Shown here: piece by piece, positions 9,905 to 17,985 of the stretch | Layout of the letters: each line of letters begins with the position of its first letter | How positions within the stretch are numbered: the stretch's first letter is position 1 | Origin: Candidatus Peregrinibacteria bacterium CG11_big_fil_rev_8_21_14_0_20_49_14 | GTDB taxonomy: Bacteria; Patescibacteriota; Gracilibacteria; Peribacterales; Peribacteraceae | Direction of reading: 5' to 3' | Assembly: GCA_002787035.1 (NCBI GenBank) | Contig: PCVP01000014.1 | Location: forward strand, 1 to 64,000 | DNA length: 64,000 nucleotides | Made by a program: the position numbers and the translations under genes | Notes under the pieces: model-generated | Databases searched by the model: none | What the model was told of the DNA's origin: nothing | Seen by the model: only the letters and a program-made list of their open reading frames with translations

Positions 9905-11433
9905 AGACACTCCGTAGGAACCTCCATTGTTTTCATGGCTTTGTACGCTTCTGCATGTGAGTTTTGAGCGTTCCACATCGTAAATCCGCACAGTCCTGAG
10001 TCGAAGACCGCTTTCGCTTCGTCCGAGACGTTTTTGCTGCTTACGTAGTAGCCTTGTATCCACGGTCTGAGCTTCCAGTAGTCGTCGCCCAGTAGCTCCT
10101 TGTAGCCTTGGAGCGTACGGTACACCAAGTAGTACATTCGGCTTCCGGGGTGTTTGGCAGGGTTGTAATAACTTCCCACAGCGAATGTGGACGGGTAGGC
10201 CATGGGAGAAATAACGTCCACCAGGGGGGCAAATCGCGCTATGTCCTGCCCCAACGGTTCAAAGTTCACGGGAAAATTCCATCCGAGAATTGCGTACGTG
10301 GAAATGCCGAGTTTCGTATCCGTTCCCATTTCGTTCACCGTACTGCGGGCCATAAGAAGGAACGCTTCTATACGGTCCGCTTTTTCGTCTCCCGTAAGTC
10401 CGATGGATTTTTGTGCGTATTCCGTCGGGAAACGAATGTAGTCGAAATTCACTTCATCCACTCCCGATGCAATTACGTCTCGCAGGACTTCCTGGTTGTA
10501 CCGTAAGACAGTCTCGTGTGACGGGTTTACCCACACATCTCCTATGCCTTTTCCCGTAAATTTATTTTGTATTTGCGTTTCGGGTTTTCGCGAAGCGAGC
10601 GACGGGTCTTTGGCAACGATAAACCTTGCGATGGTATACAGCCCGTTATTCTTTGCTTCCTGTACGATTGCAGGAAGGTCATACACGGGACGTACCAATC
10701 CCATTTCGCTTGCGAGTTGCGCATCCGATTCAAAGTACACACTGGAGCCTTTCACGTCGAAAACCAATGCATTACCGTTGGATTCCTTCAGCTTCGTCGC
10801 CGCACTTTCCCGCACGGAGTCCGATTTGATTCCCGAGGTGTTTAAGTACACTCCGCGATGATTGTGAGGTTTTCTGCTCCCTGTGTACCGCTGGTTCGTT
10901 TGCACTTTGAATTTTTCGTATGTCTTCTCTGTTGTTTCTGTTGCAGTAGGTTCCTGCGGCGAAATGGAATACTCCTGCGTTTCGGTTTGGGGTATTGCAG
11001 ATTCGATTTGTACTTCATTTAACGGCAACAATTCTGCGGGAATTCCACACGCTTCGCTGCAGAACGTTCTTAGGAATTCAGTATCGTTTCTGTAGTCATT
11101 CACACAGACTTCCGTACAAAGAAATTCAAGAACTTCCGTATCGTCTATGTCTTTTTCGTCGTCGACGTATCCTTCGGGTGCAGCAGCGCGAAATTCTTCG
11201 GTCTGCGAAAACGCAGGAGGGGAGGGGACAAGTAGTATGCCACTGTCTCTCTGTTGCAACGCAACCAACGCCAACGGAGGCAGCACCAACGCGGCAATAA
11301 TATGCAGTGCTCTGAAATGTTTGTGAGGAAGAGTGGAAGCACGTAAAAGCTCGCTATGATATTCATGGCAGTACTCCGATACCGTCTCTGTTTGGTTTTG
11401 TGACATTTTGTGTGATATGGAGTGTATCTCCAT
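9901..11433 (-). CDS. Putative glycoside hydrolase, DUF4015-like
   Basis: HNHRGVYLNTSGIKSD..., VNPSHETVLRYNQEVLRDVIASGVDEVNFDYIRFP, ISPMAYPSTF motifs; membrane-anchored N-terminus. Confidence 0.75.
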   Translation of the reverse strand: MEIHSISHKMSQNQTETVSEYCHEYHSELLRASTLPHKHFRALHIIAALVLPPLALVALQQRDSGILLVPSPPAFSQTEEFRAAAPEGYVDDEKDIDDTEVLEFLCTEVCVNDYRNDTEFLRTFCSEACGIPAELLPLNEVQIESAIPQTETQEYSISPQEPTATETTEKTYEKFKVQTNQRYTGSRKPHNHRGVYLNTSGIKSDSVRESAATKLKESNGNALVFDVKGSSVYFESDAQLASEMGLVRPVYDLPAIVQEAKNNGLYTIARFIVAKDPSLASRKPETQIQNKFTGKGIGDVWVNPSHETVLRYNQEVLRDVIASGVDEVNFDYIRFPTEYAQKSIGLTGDEKADRIEAFLLMARSTVNEMGTDTKLGISTYAILGWNFPVNFEPLGQDIARFAPLVDVISPMAYPSTFAVGSYYNPAKHPGSRMYYLVYRTLQGYKELLGDDYWKLRPWIQGYYVSSKNVSDEAKAVFDSGLCGFTMWNAQNSHAEAYKAMKTMEVPTECL

Positions 11434-11490
11434 ATATTATTATACCATAAAATTGAAATATAGGAAACTACAGGCTACCTTTGACATGGT

Positions 11491-11645
11491 GAGGTCCTCG
11501 ACTGATCCTTCGAGGCTCTTTCCGCCTGCAGCGCTGTTCGCACCTCCAGCCTCCGCACCGCATTGGTTATGCTTCGGCCGGCACGCAGGATGACAGTCGA
11601 GCCTCGAATCATGTCCGCTCATCGCTAACCGCTACCTGCTCATCG
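11491..11645. repeat. Intergenic palindromic/REP-like island
   Basis: Nested perfect inverted repeats: CTCGACTG (11497-11504)/CAGTCGAG (11594-11601) and TTCGAGGCTC (11509-11518)/GAGCCTCGAA (11599-11608). Confidence 0.6.
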
Positions 11646-11710
11646 CTACCCACAGCTTGAGTTTTAAGCACAAATCTTGTATAATAGAATGATTTACAGA
11701 CCAAAATCTC

Positions 11711-12088
11711 ATGCCGAATCCTCAAAACGATACATCTCCCAGAAGGCACATAGACCCCGCACTTCTTGCCGTAATGCCTACGGGAACAGATGTGCACGAT
11801 GCGCTTATGGGACCGATAGAAGAAGATCTTCTTACGGGTAATTTACCGACTCTTTCTACCAAGTATATGTCGGAGACTGCGCAGGAGAGGGCACAGAGAA
11901 TAGAAAGATACAAAGCGGCGCTTCGGAAATACGACAAAGCGTACGCGGAGTGGGTGAGTGCGGTGAATGCGAAAGTGGATGGGTACAAAACAACGGTCCT
12001 TTCGTATGTGCAGGAAAAAAGTGCGAACGAAGATGAAGGTGAAATAAGCAGATTGGAAACAGAGTTTTCCGATCCTCAAAATTCATAA
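11711..12088 (+). CDS. Hypothetical protein
   Basis: 125 aa ORF overlapping and co-oriented with the following ORF (TAATG). Confidence 0.6.
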   Translation: MPNPQNDTSPRRHIDPALLAVMPTGTDVHDALMGPIEEDLLTGNLPTLSTKYMSETAQERAQRIERYKAALRKYDKAYAEWVSAVNAKVDGYKTTVLSYVQEKSANEDEGEISRLETEFSDPQNS

Positions 12089-12468
12089 TGGGATTTCAGC
12101 AAATAAACATGGGCCCGGGAGAGAATCCCAATGACGCACAAGAGCGCGCAAAGCTGCGAGACAACGCAGCAGATATGCTGGAAGAACGCGTAACCGAAGC
12201 GTTGGACAGAGCGGGAAAAATAGAAGCGTTCACCGACGCGGAAACTTCTGCGGATCTCGGAACAAAGGTGGCAGAAGTGGTGGAAATGGATGTTTCCAAG
12301 GCGCAGTCGAGGGTGCTGGAAATAGAGAACGATCTCACTTCCGTCGGACTGGTGGCAAATGTGGAACTGCCGGACGGCGGTAAAATGAACGTGCAGTTTC
12401 AAGATACGCGGCAACTCATTGAATTCCTGAGACAGTACAAACTTTCAAAACCGGAACAGACTGGGTAA
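12088..12468 (+). CDS. Hypothetical protein
   Basis: 126 aa ORF, start overlaps upstream stop. Confidence 0.6.
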   Translation: MGFQQINMGPGENPNDAQERAKLRDNAADMLEERVTEALDRAGKIEAFTDAETSADLGTKVAEVVEMDVSKAQSRVLEIENDLTSVGLVANVELPDGGKMNVQFQDTRQLIEFLRQYKLSKPEQTG

Positions 12469-12528
12469 GCGAATGTATACAATTGCTTAAAAAGTTGCAA
12501 CATCGCTGATTTAGTATATAAGCGTTCT

Positions 12529-12969
12529 ATGCTTAGAGATGAATCCGATGAAATTGTTCGCTGTACACTGGAAGATTTGGCAGCAATGAAAGCCGAGAGA
12601 ATAGACACTCTGCATCAGCGAATAAATGAAATGTGTCTGGATATTCTTCGGGTACTACATGAAGAGTTTGAAGGGAGAGACCTTACGTATCCTCAGAAAA
12701 AAGAAATTGCCTATCGTGTTCACTTACTTCTAGACGAGCAGGGTCTGCGACCCGCATGTTTGGAGTGCAGTGAACCTGCAATTCTTCGTGCGAATAGCAG
12801 GTTGGATTGCGGGAGTTTTCTGTTTGATCACTACGTTCCGGATTCCGACGACACCACGAAAAAAAGACGTACGAATCATGGGTGTTACATGGAGTTCCCG
12901 CTCATCACCGCTCTGGTGAATACACCGAGAAGAGGGCGTAACAATTCGACTTATTCTCAGAGAGCTTAA
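12529..12969 (+). CDS. Hypothetical protein with possible Cys/His metal site
   Basis: 146 aa ORF with PACLECSEPAIL...LDCGSFLFDHY...NHGCYM. Confidence 0.6.
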   Translation: MLRDESDEIVRCTLEDLAAMKAERIDTLHQRINEMCLDILRVLHEEFEGRDLTYPQKKEIAYRVHLLLDEQGLRPACLECSEPAILRANSRLDCGSFLFDHYVPDSDDTTKKRRTNHGCYMEFPLITALVNTPRRGRNNSTYSQRA

Positions 12970-13071
12970 GACAACATAGTACTCTGAAATATGGCTACCA
13001 AAAGCCAATAAATGTGTTTTGGCCACTTCACGATATTTACTGAATGCGGTTCTATTGTATAAGAGTATTTT

Positions 13072-13377
13072 ATGGTCATGTGGCCGCATGTACCACTGCA
13101 AATGGCTCAAGAAACAATGCTCGTTGATACGCAACGTATACAAGAAGCTGTAGCAAGAGAAGATTCGTTGAAAGATGTAGAAGTGTTAGTGCAGGTTGCT
13201 GCCAACGACCTTCGTCGCATTTTTGATATAGAAAGCATTCTCGAAATAGTGGACGACGGCACAGCCCCCGAAGAATTACTGGATCTCAAAGCAGCAGTAT
13301 TGGAACTGGAAGATGTGGATCCGAGAATATCTTTGTTCATGGAAGGGGAGCCCGACACTGGGCAAGATCATCTGTAA
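13072..13377 (+). CDS. Hypothetical protein
   Basis: 101 aa acidic ORF. Confidence 0.45.
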   Translation: MVMWPHVPLQMAQETMLVDTQRIQEAVAREDSLKDVEVLVQVAANDLRRIFDIESILEIVDDGTAPEELLDLKAAVLELEDVDPRISLFMEGEPDTGQDHL

Positions 13378-13457
13378 ATTCAAATACCGTTTGTTCCACA
13401 TACCCCTTTCATGGTTCGCTTTTTGTAAAACAGTTATACTGAGTCGCACCTTCTCCC

Positions 13458-14057
13458 ATGCCTCCAATGAACTACCGCGCATACGTTGCCGAACTTATCG
13501 GCACCGCCACACTTACGCTTTCTGTCTTGGTGACTCTCAGTTCAGGATTGGCACTGGCCACACCCGTTGCCGCAGGTCTTACTCTTGCGCTGTTTGTGTA
13601 CACCATCGGGCCTATCAGCGGATCCCATATAAACCCTGCAGTCACAGTAGGACTCTGGAGTATTGCAAAAATTAAAACCGACGAAGCAATCAAATATATT
13701 CTCTCGCAGGTCGTCGGAGCGTTTTTGGCATTGCAACTCGTGTCGCTACTCGGGCTGAACATCGCGAATGTATCCGCAGTCGATTCTCTTGCCGTCGGCG
13801 TGGCAGAAGCGTTGGGTGCGTTCTTTCTCGTGTTTGGAATTTGCAGCGTTGTGTACGGGAAAGTAAGTGATGTTGCCTCCGGCATAGTAATAGGAGGTTC
13901 GCTACTGCTCGGGATAACTGCAGCAGCCTCTTTTTCCAACGGCGTACTGAACCCGGCTGTTGCGATAGGAATAGGATCTGTATCGCTTACGTACCTTCTT
14001 GCTCCGCTTGTCGGAGGAGTGGCTGCGGCGAAACTCTACACGTGGCTGATAAAATAA
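13458..14057 (+). CDS. MIP/aquaporin family channel
   Basis: Six hydrophobic segments; two NPA motifs GSHINPAVTVG and NGVLNPAVAIG. Confidence 0.85.
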   Translation: MPPMNYRAYVAELIGTATLTLSVLVTLSSGLALATPVAAGLTLALFVYTIGPISGSHINPAVTVGLWSIAKIKTDEAIKYILSQVVGAFLALQLVSLLGLNIANVSAVDSLAVGVAEALGAFFLVFGICSVVYGKVSDVASGIVIGGSLLLGITAAASFSNGVLNPAVAIGIGSVSLTYLLAPLVGGVAAAKLYTWLIK

Positions 14058-14089
14058 TACTGCAGTAGCACGTTTTTTAAAGGGAAAGA

Positions 14090-14275
14090 GAGTCCGTGGG
14101 AGGAAATAAGCCTGTCCTGAGCTCGCCGAAGGGCAGGTTTCTTCGAACTCGAATTACGGAGGGCTCTTCGACTCGCTTCGCTTGTTCAGAGTCATTCGAT
14201 ACTCTCATTAGTACGAAAAATGAGTCCGTGGTTTACCATGAGCGAAGCGAACGAAGTGAGCGGAGTCGAATGGTA
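14090..14275. repeat. REP-like palindromic cluster abutting the 3' end of tRNA-Arg
   Basis: Contains CCTGTCCTGAGCTCGCCGAAGGGCAGG and GGTTTACCATGAGCGAAGCGAACGAAGTGAGCGGAGTCGAATGGTA; flanked by 10-bp direct repeat gagtccgtgg (14090-14099, 14222-14231). Confidence 0.8.
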
Positions 14276-14347
14276 CCCCGGACAGGGATCGAACCTGTGA
14301 CCTACAGCTTAGAAGGCTGCCGCTCTATCCAACTGAGCTACCGGGGC
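14271..14347 (-). tRNA. tRNA-Arg(TCT), CCA encoded
   Basis: GCCCCGGTAGCTCAGTTGGATAGAGCGGCAGCCTTCTAAGCTGTAGGTCACAGGTTCGATCCCTGTCCGGGGTACCA. Confidence 0.95.
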
Positions 14348-14519
14348 ATACGGGACAAGATACTAGACGAGTGATACGAACGAGCGAACTTTTTTATAAC
14401 GCCCCGCAAGCGGGACTGGGCCAACTGAGCTACCGGGGCATACGGGACAAGATACTAGACGAGTGATACGAACGAGCGAACTTTTTTATAACGCCCCGCA
14501 AGCGGGGCTAGGCCAACTG
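14331..14519. repeat. 92-bp tandem duplication spanning the 5' end of tRNA-Arg and its upstream region
   Basis: aactgagctaccggggcatacgggacaagatactagacgagtgatacgaacgagcgaacttttttataacgccccgcaagcggg occurs at 14331 and again at 14423. Confidence 0.92.
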
Positions 14520-14663
14520 CCTGCCCTGCACCGGAGCGGAGCGACTGGTGCGGGGAGCTACGAGGCTCTCACCTATTATATCAGGAAGGAATGGCTTATT
14601 CATGCAGAAATGAGAGCGAGTTGCTTGGCAGATGGCTCTGCGACCCCTATTATGCGAGCCGAT

Positions 14664-15371
14664 ATGAGCTACAGGCGAATAATGCTGAAACTCTCCGGCG
14701 AGGCACTCACCAAAGAAGGGGAGTCGGGCATAGATCATAAGACAGTGGTAAACATCGCAAGTGAAATTCAAATACTTGCCCAGAAAAAGGTGCAAATAGT
14801 GATTGTGGTGGGCGGAGGAAACATTTGGCGATACCGCGATACCACCGACAGCGGGATAGAGCGAACCGCCAGCGATGCAATAGGAATGCTTGCCACCATT
14901 ATGAACAGCGTCGCACTGCAGTCCGCACTGGAGTCCGTGGGAGTGGACACGCGTGTCTGTTCCGCCATAGACGTTCCGCAACTTGCAGAGCCCTTCATTC
15001 GCAGGCGCGCAGTGAGGCACCTGGAGAAAGGCCGCGTGGTTATATGTGCGGGAGGAACCGGTAATCCTTTCTTCACCACAGATTCCGCTGCTGCACTTCG
15101 TGCGTCCGAACTCTCATGTGAAATCTTACTGAAAGCAACGAATGTAAACGGCGTATACGACAAAGATCCGAACAAGCACAAGGATGCCAAAATGTACGAT
15201 GCTCTTACGTACGAACAGGCGATTGCCAAGAATCTGAAAGTGATGGATCAAGCTGCATTCAGCATTTGTATGGATCAAAAGCTCCCCATACGTGTCTTTA
15301 ACTTCGGACAGAACGGTGCTCTCATGAAAGCCGCAATGGGCAAAAACATCGGAACACTTGTTTCTGCGTAA
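14664..15371 (+). CDS. pyrH: UMP kinase
   Basis: MSYRRIMLKLSGEAL, VVGGGNIWR, CAGGTGNPFFTTDSAAALRA motifs; start refined from the longer ORF. Confidence 0.95.
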   Translation: MSYRRIMLKLSGEALTKEGESGIDHKTVVNIASEIQILAQKKVQIVIVVGGGNIWRYRDTTDSGIERTASDAIGMLATIMNSVALQSALESVGVDTRVCSAIDVPQLAEPFIRRRAVRHLEKGRVVICAGGTGNPFFTTDSAAALRASELSCEILLKATNVNGVYDKDPNKHKDAKMYDALTYEQAIAKNLKVMDQAAFSICMDQKLPIRVFNFGQNGALMKAAMGKNIGTLVSA

Positions 15372-15389
15372 TTATTTCCCATTATTCCC

Positions 15390-15938
15390 ATGTCCTCTGA
15401 CTCCCTCATAGCAACATTTGAACAGGAAGTAGAAAAAGTTTTGAATCACCTGCATTTGGAATATTCCAAATTGCAAACAGGCAGAGCGAGTGCGGCTCTG
15501 GTGGAGCATGCAATGGTGGATGCGTACGGCCAAAAGCAACCACTGCGTGAAGTCGCAGGTATTTCCATTTCGGATGCCCGCACAATCGTTATTCAGCCGT
15601 GGGATAAATCCATCATGGGTAACGTGGAGAAGGCTATTACCGTGTTGGATATCGGAACTTCTCCGGTAAATGACGGTATGGTCATCCGCATAAATCTGCC
15701 ACCTATGACAGAAGATCGCCGCAAAGATATGGTGAAAATTGTTCACCAAATTGCCGAGGAAAGCCGCATTTCCATTCGGCAGCAACGACAAACTGCTCAT
15801 GACGGCATAAAAGACGAAGAGAAGGACGAAGATCTCCGTTACTCACTCCTGGAGAAGTTGGATAAAGCAGTGAAGGCGGCAAACGACAAAGTGGAAGAGA
15901 GTATGAACAAGAAGGAAGAAGAGGTAATGACCGTATAA
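15390..15938 (+). CDS. frr: Ribosome recycling factor
   Basis: LQTGRASAALVEHAMVDAYGQKQPLREVAGISISDARTIVIQPWD; adjacent to pyrH. Confidence 0.96.
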   Translation: MSSDSLIATFEQEVEKVLNHLHLEYSKLQTGRASAALVEHAMVDAYGQKQPLREVAGISISDARTIVIQPWDKSIMGNVEKAITVLDIGTSPVNDGMVIRINLPPMTEDRRKDMVKIVHQIAEESRISIRQQRQTAHDGIKDEEKDEDLRYSLLEKLDKAVKAANDKVEESMNKKEEEVMTV

Positions 15939-15955
15939 TGTGCTAGCATTGCATT

Positions 15956-17188
15956 GTGACTCCTCGCATAGCCGTCCTCTCATTTCCGGGCAATAACTGT
16001 GAAGTTGAATCCATTCGATCCGTTCGAAGAGCGGGCATGCAGCCCGTGTTCTTCCGTTGGAACGACGACAGAGCCAAACTCAAAGATATCGACGGGTATT
16101 TCATTCCCGGGGGATTCAGTTATGAAGACAGAGGACGAGCGGGCATGGTAGCGGCAAGAGACCCCCTGATGAACTTCATTCGCAGCGAAGCCGCCGCCGG
16201 AAAACCTGTCATAGGAAACTGCAACGGCGCTCAGATTCTTGTGGAGAGCGGTCTTATTCCCTTGGCAGACAAGCTCCATATGTGTCTTGCCAGAAATGTG
16301 GTGAACGGTGATGCGGTGGGATTTTTAAGCGAGTGGGTTCACATTACTCCGACATGCGAAAGAGACCGTTGTGTCACTTCCGACTGGAGCGGTGTGATGG
16401 CCATGCCCATTGCTCACGGTGAAGGCCGTTTTACCACCAAAGATTCGGGACTTCTGGAGGAGCTTGGCAACAACGGTCAGATAGCATTTTCGTACTGCGA
16501 TGAGAACGGAAACGTTTCGGAAGCCGAAGAAGTCACACCCAACGGGTCCGCGCTTGGCATAGCGGGACTTTGTAATCCTGCGGGAAACGTTGTTGCACTT
16601 ATGCCTCACCCCGAACGTACCCATGGCGGAGATGAGTATTTCGCGTCCATGAAACGATGGATTGAGCAAAAAGAGAAGAAATCTTTCCGAGATGTGCAGG
16701 TACCTGGAATTGAGTTTGATCTTGCGGATAAGAATCAGTCCGCCGTAGAAATTTTCATAGACACACTCATCGTAAACAACGAAGAACGTACCGTCGAGCA
16801 GGCAGCCAAACGCATCGTTCCTTCCATTCAATTAAAGCAACTAAGTTACATTGCTCCTCCCGCAGGCAAAAAACCCGCAGACATACTTGGGAACATTTCG
16901 CTGTTTAACCCCAACAAAGAAGTGGCGTACATCCGTAAAAACGGAACGATGTACAAGTGGAACAGCGATACGAAAAAAGAGGAGTCTGTGTCGGATTCTC
17001 CGCTTACGCATGGCACGGTGCTCCTGCGCAGAGAAGAACCGGATACCGGAGCAAATGCACTCGGGAAGGGTAGTGAGACAGGTATTTGTTATGTGTGCGG
17101 CAATATATCTCTCGAAGATCTCTCGAGGCGTTCGGTGTTGGAAGTATTTGCAAACCCGCACTCCGCAACTTTGCAGAGACTCTCATAA
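15956..17188 (+). CDS. purQ: Phosphoribosylformylglycinamidine synthase glutaminase subunit PurQ with long C-terminal extension
   Basis: RIAVLSFPGNNCEVES, GYFIPGGFSYEDRGRAG, VIGNCNGAQILVESG, ALMPHPERTHGG; GTG start; about 160 extra C-terminal residues. Confidence 0.85.
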   Translation: MTPRIAVLSFPGNNCEVESIRSVRRAGMQPVFFRWNDDRAKLKDIDGYFIPGGFSYEDRGRAGMVAARDPLMNFIRSEAAAGKPVIGNCNGAQILVESGLIPLADKLHMCLARNVVNGDAVGFLSEWVHITPTCERDRCVTSDWSGVMAMPIAHGEGRFTTKDSGLLEELGNNGQIAFSYCDENGNVSEAEEVTPNGSALGIAGLCNPAGNVVALMPHPERTHGGDEYFASMKRWIEQKEKKSFRDVQVPGIEFDLADKNQSAVEIFIDTLIVNNEERTVEQAAKRIVPSIQLKQLSYIAPPAGKKPADILGNISLFNPNKEVAYIRKNGTMYKWNSDTKKEESVSDSPLTHGTVLLRREEPDTGANALGKGSETGICYVCGNISLEDLSRRSVLEVFANPHSATLQRLS

Positions 17189-17661
17189 TGGAACGTCGCA
17201 TAGTCCTCCTGGCTCACAACATTCGTTCTCTTTGGAACGTCGGTTCCTTTTTTCGTACGGCAGATGCATTTTCTGTGGAGAAGATTTTTCTCACGGGTTA
17301 CACAGGCACTCCTCCGAGACGGGAAATATCCAAAACGGCATTGGGGGCGGATGAGTGGGTGCCGTGGGAGTTCCAAAAAGACCCTGTTTCCGTCATAAAC
17401 TCCCTGAGAGAAGAAGGGTACTCGATTGTGGCGTTGGAACAGACGGAAAAAGCAACCGATGTCACTGTCTATCAAGGAAAAGAAAAGATCTGCCTGCTTG
17501 TAGGCCACGAAGTGACGGGAGTTCCAAAAGAGCTTCTTACCTTCAGTGACGATCACATTCACATTCCCATGTGTGGAAAAAAGGAGTCACTGAACGTCAG
17601 TGTCGCCGCAGGAATTGCTCTGCACTGCCTTACGAATCCTTATCCTTCCCCTGCAAAATAG
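17188..17661 (+). CDS. SpoU/TrmH-family RNA 2'-O-methyltransferase
   Basis: NIRSLWNVGSFFRTADAF, LLVGHEVTGVPKELL, HIPMCGKKESLNVSVAAGIAL. Confidence 0.9.
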   Translation: MERRIVLLAHNIRSLWNVGSFFRTADAFSVEKIFLTGYTGTPPRREISKTALGADEWVPWEFQKDPVSVINSLREEGYSIVALEQTEKATDVTVYQGKEKICLLVGHEVTGVPKELLTFSDDHIHIPMCGKKESLNVSVAAGIALHCLTNPYPSPAK

Positions 17662-17950
17662 CGTTCGCACTCGTAATAAATTCATCCAACAGACCTGCGA
17701 TGGCGGGATCTTTTGCGGCATCTGCGTATCGCTCCAGTCCCTGCTCCCATCTTTCACGCGCTCTGTCCATACCATCCAGTCGAGTACCTGATGGGTATAA
17801 TAAATTTGCAGCTTGCACAAAAAATGCACGCAGCGTTTCGTTTGAAGCTAACACTTCTCCCATAACAGATGCTCTTTGCTGCATCCTTTCTTTCAATGAC
17901 TGTGGCTGGGGTGTTTCGTCAGGAACAGTACTCACACTAACAACGTACAT
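17630..17950 (-). CDS. Hypothetical protein
   Basis: 106 aa ORF upstream of minus-strand space before clpB. Confidence 0.5.
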   Translation of the reverse strand: MYVVSVSTVPDETPQPQSLKERMQQRASVMGEVLASNETLRAFFVQAANLLYPSGTRLDGMDRARERWEQGLERYADAAKDPAIAGLLDEFITSANAILQGKDKDS

Positions 17951-17985
17951 TATATAGAAAGACTGTCAATATTCTTCAACAAGAA

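Noticed and set aside
14463-14663. N-terminal extension of pyrH
   Set aside because: Lies in the tRNA-fragment/REP repeat region; the canonical start MSYRRIMLKLSGEAL is at 14664.
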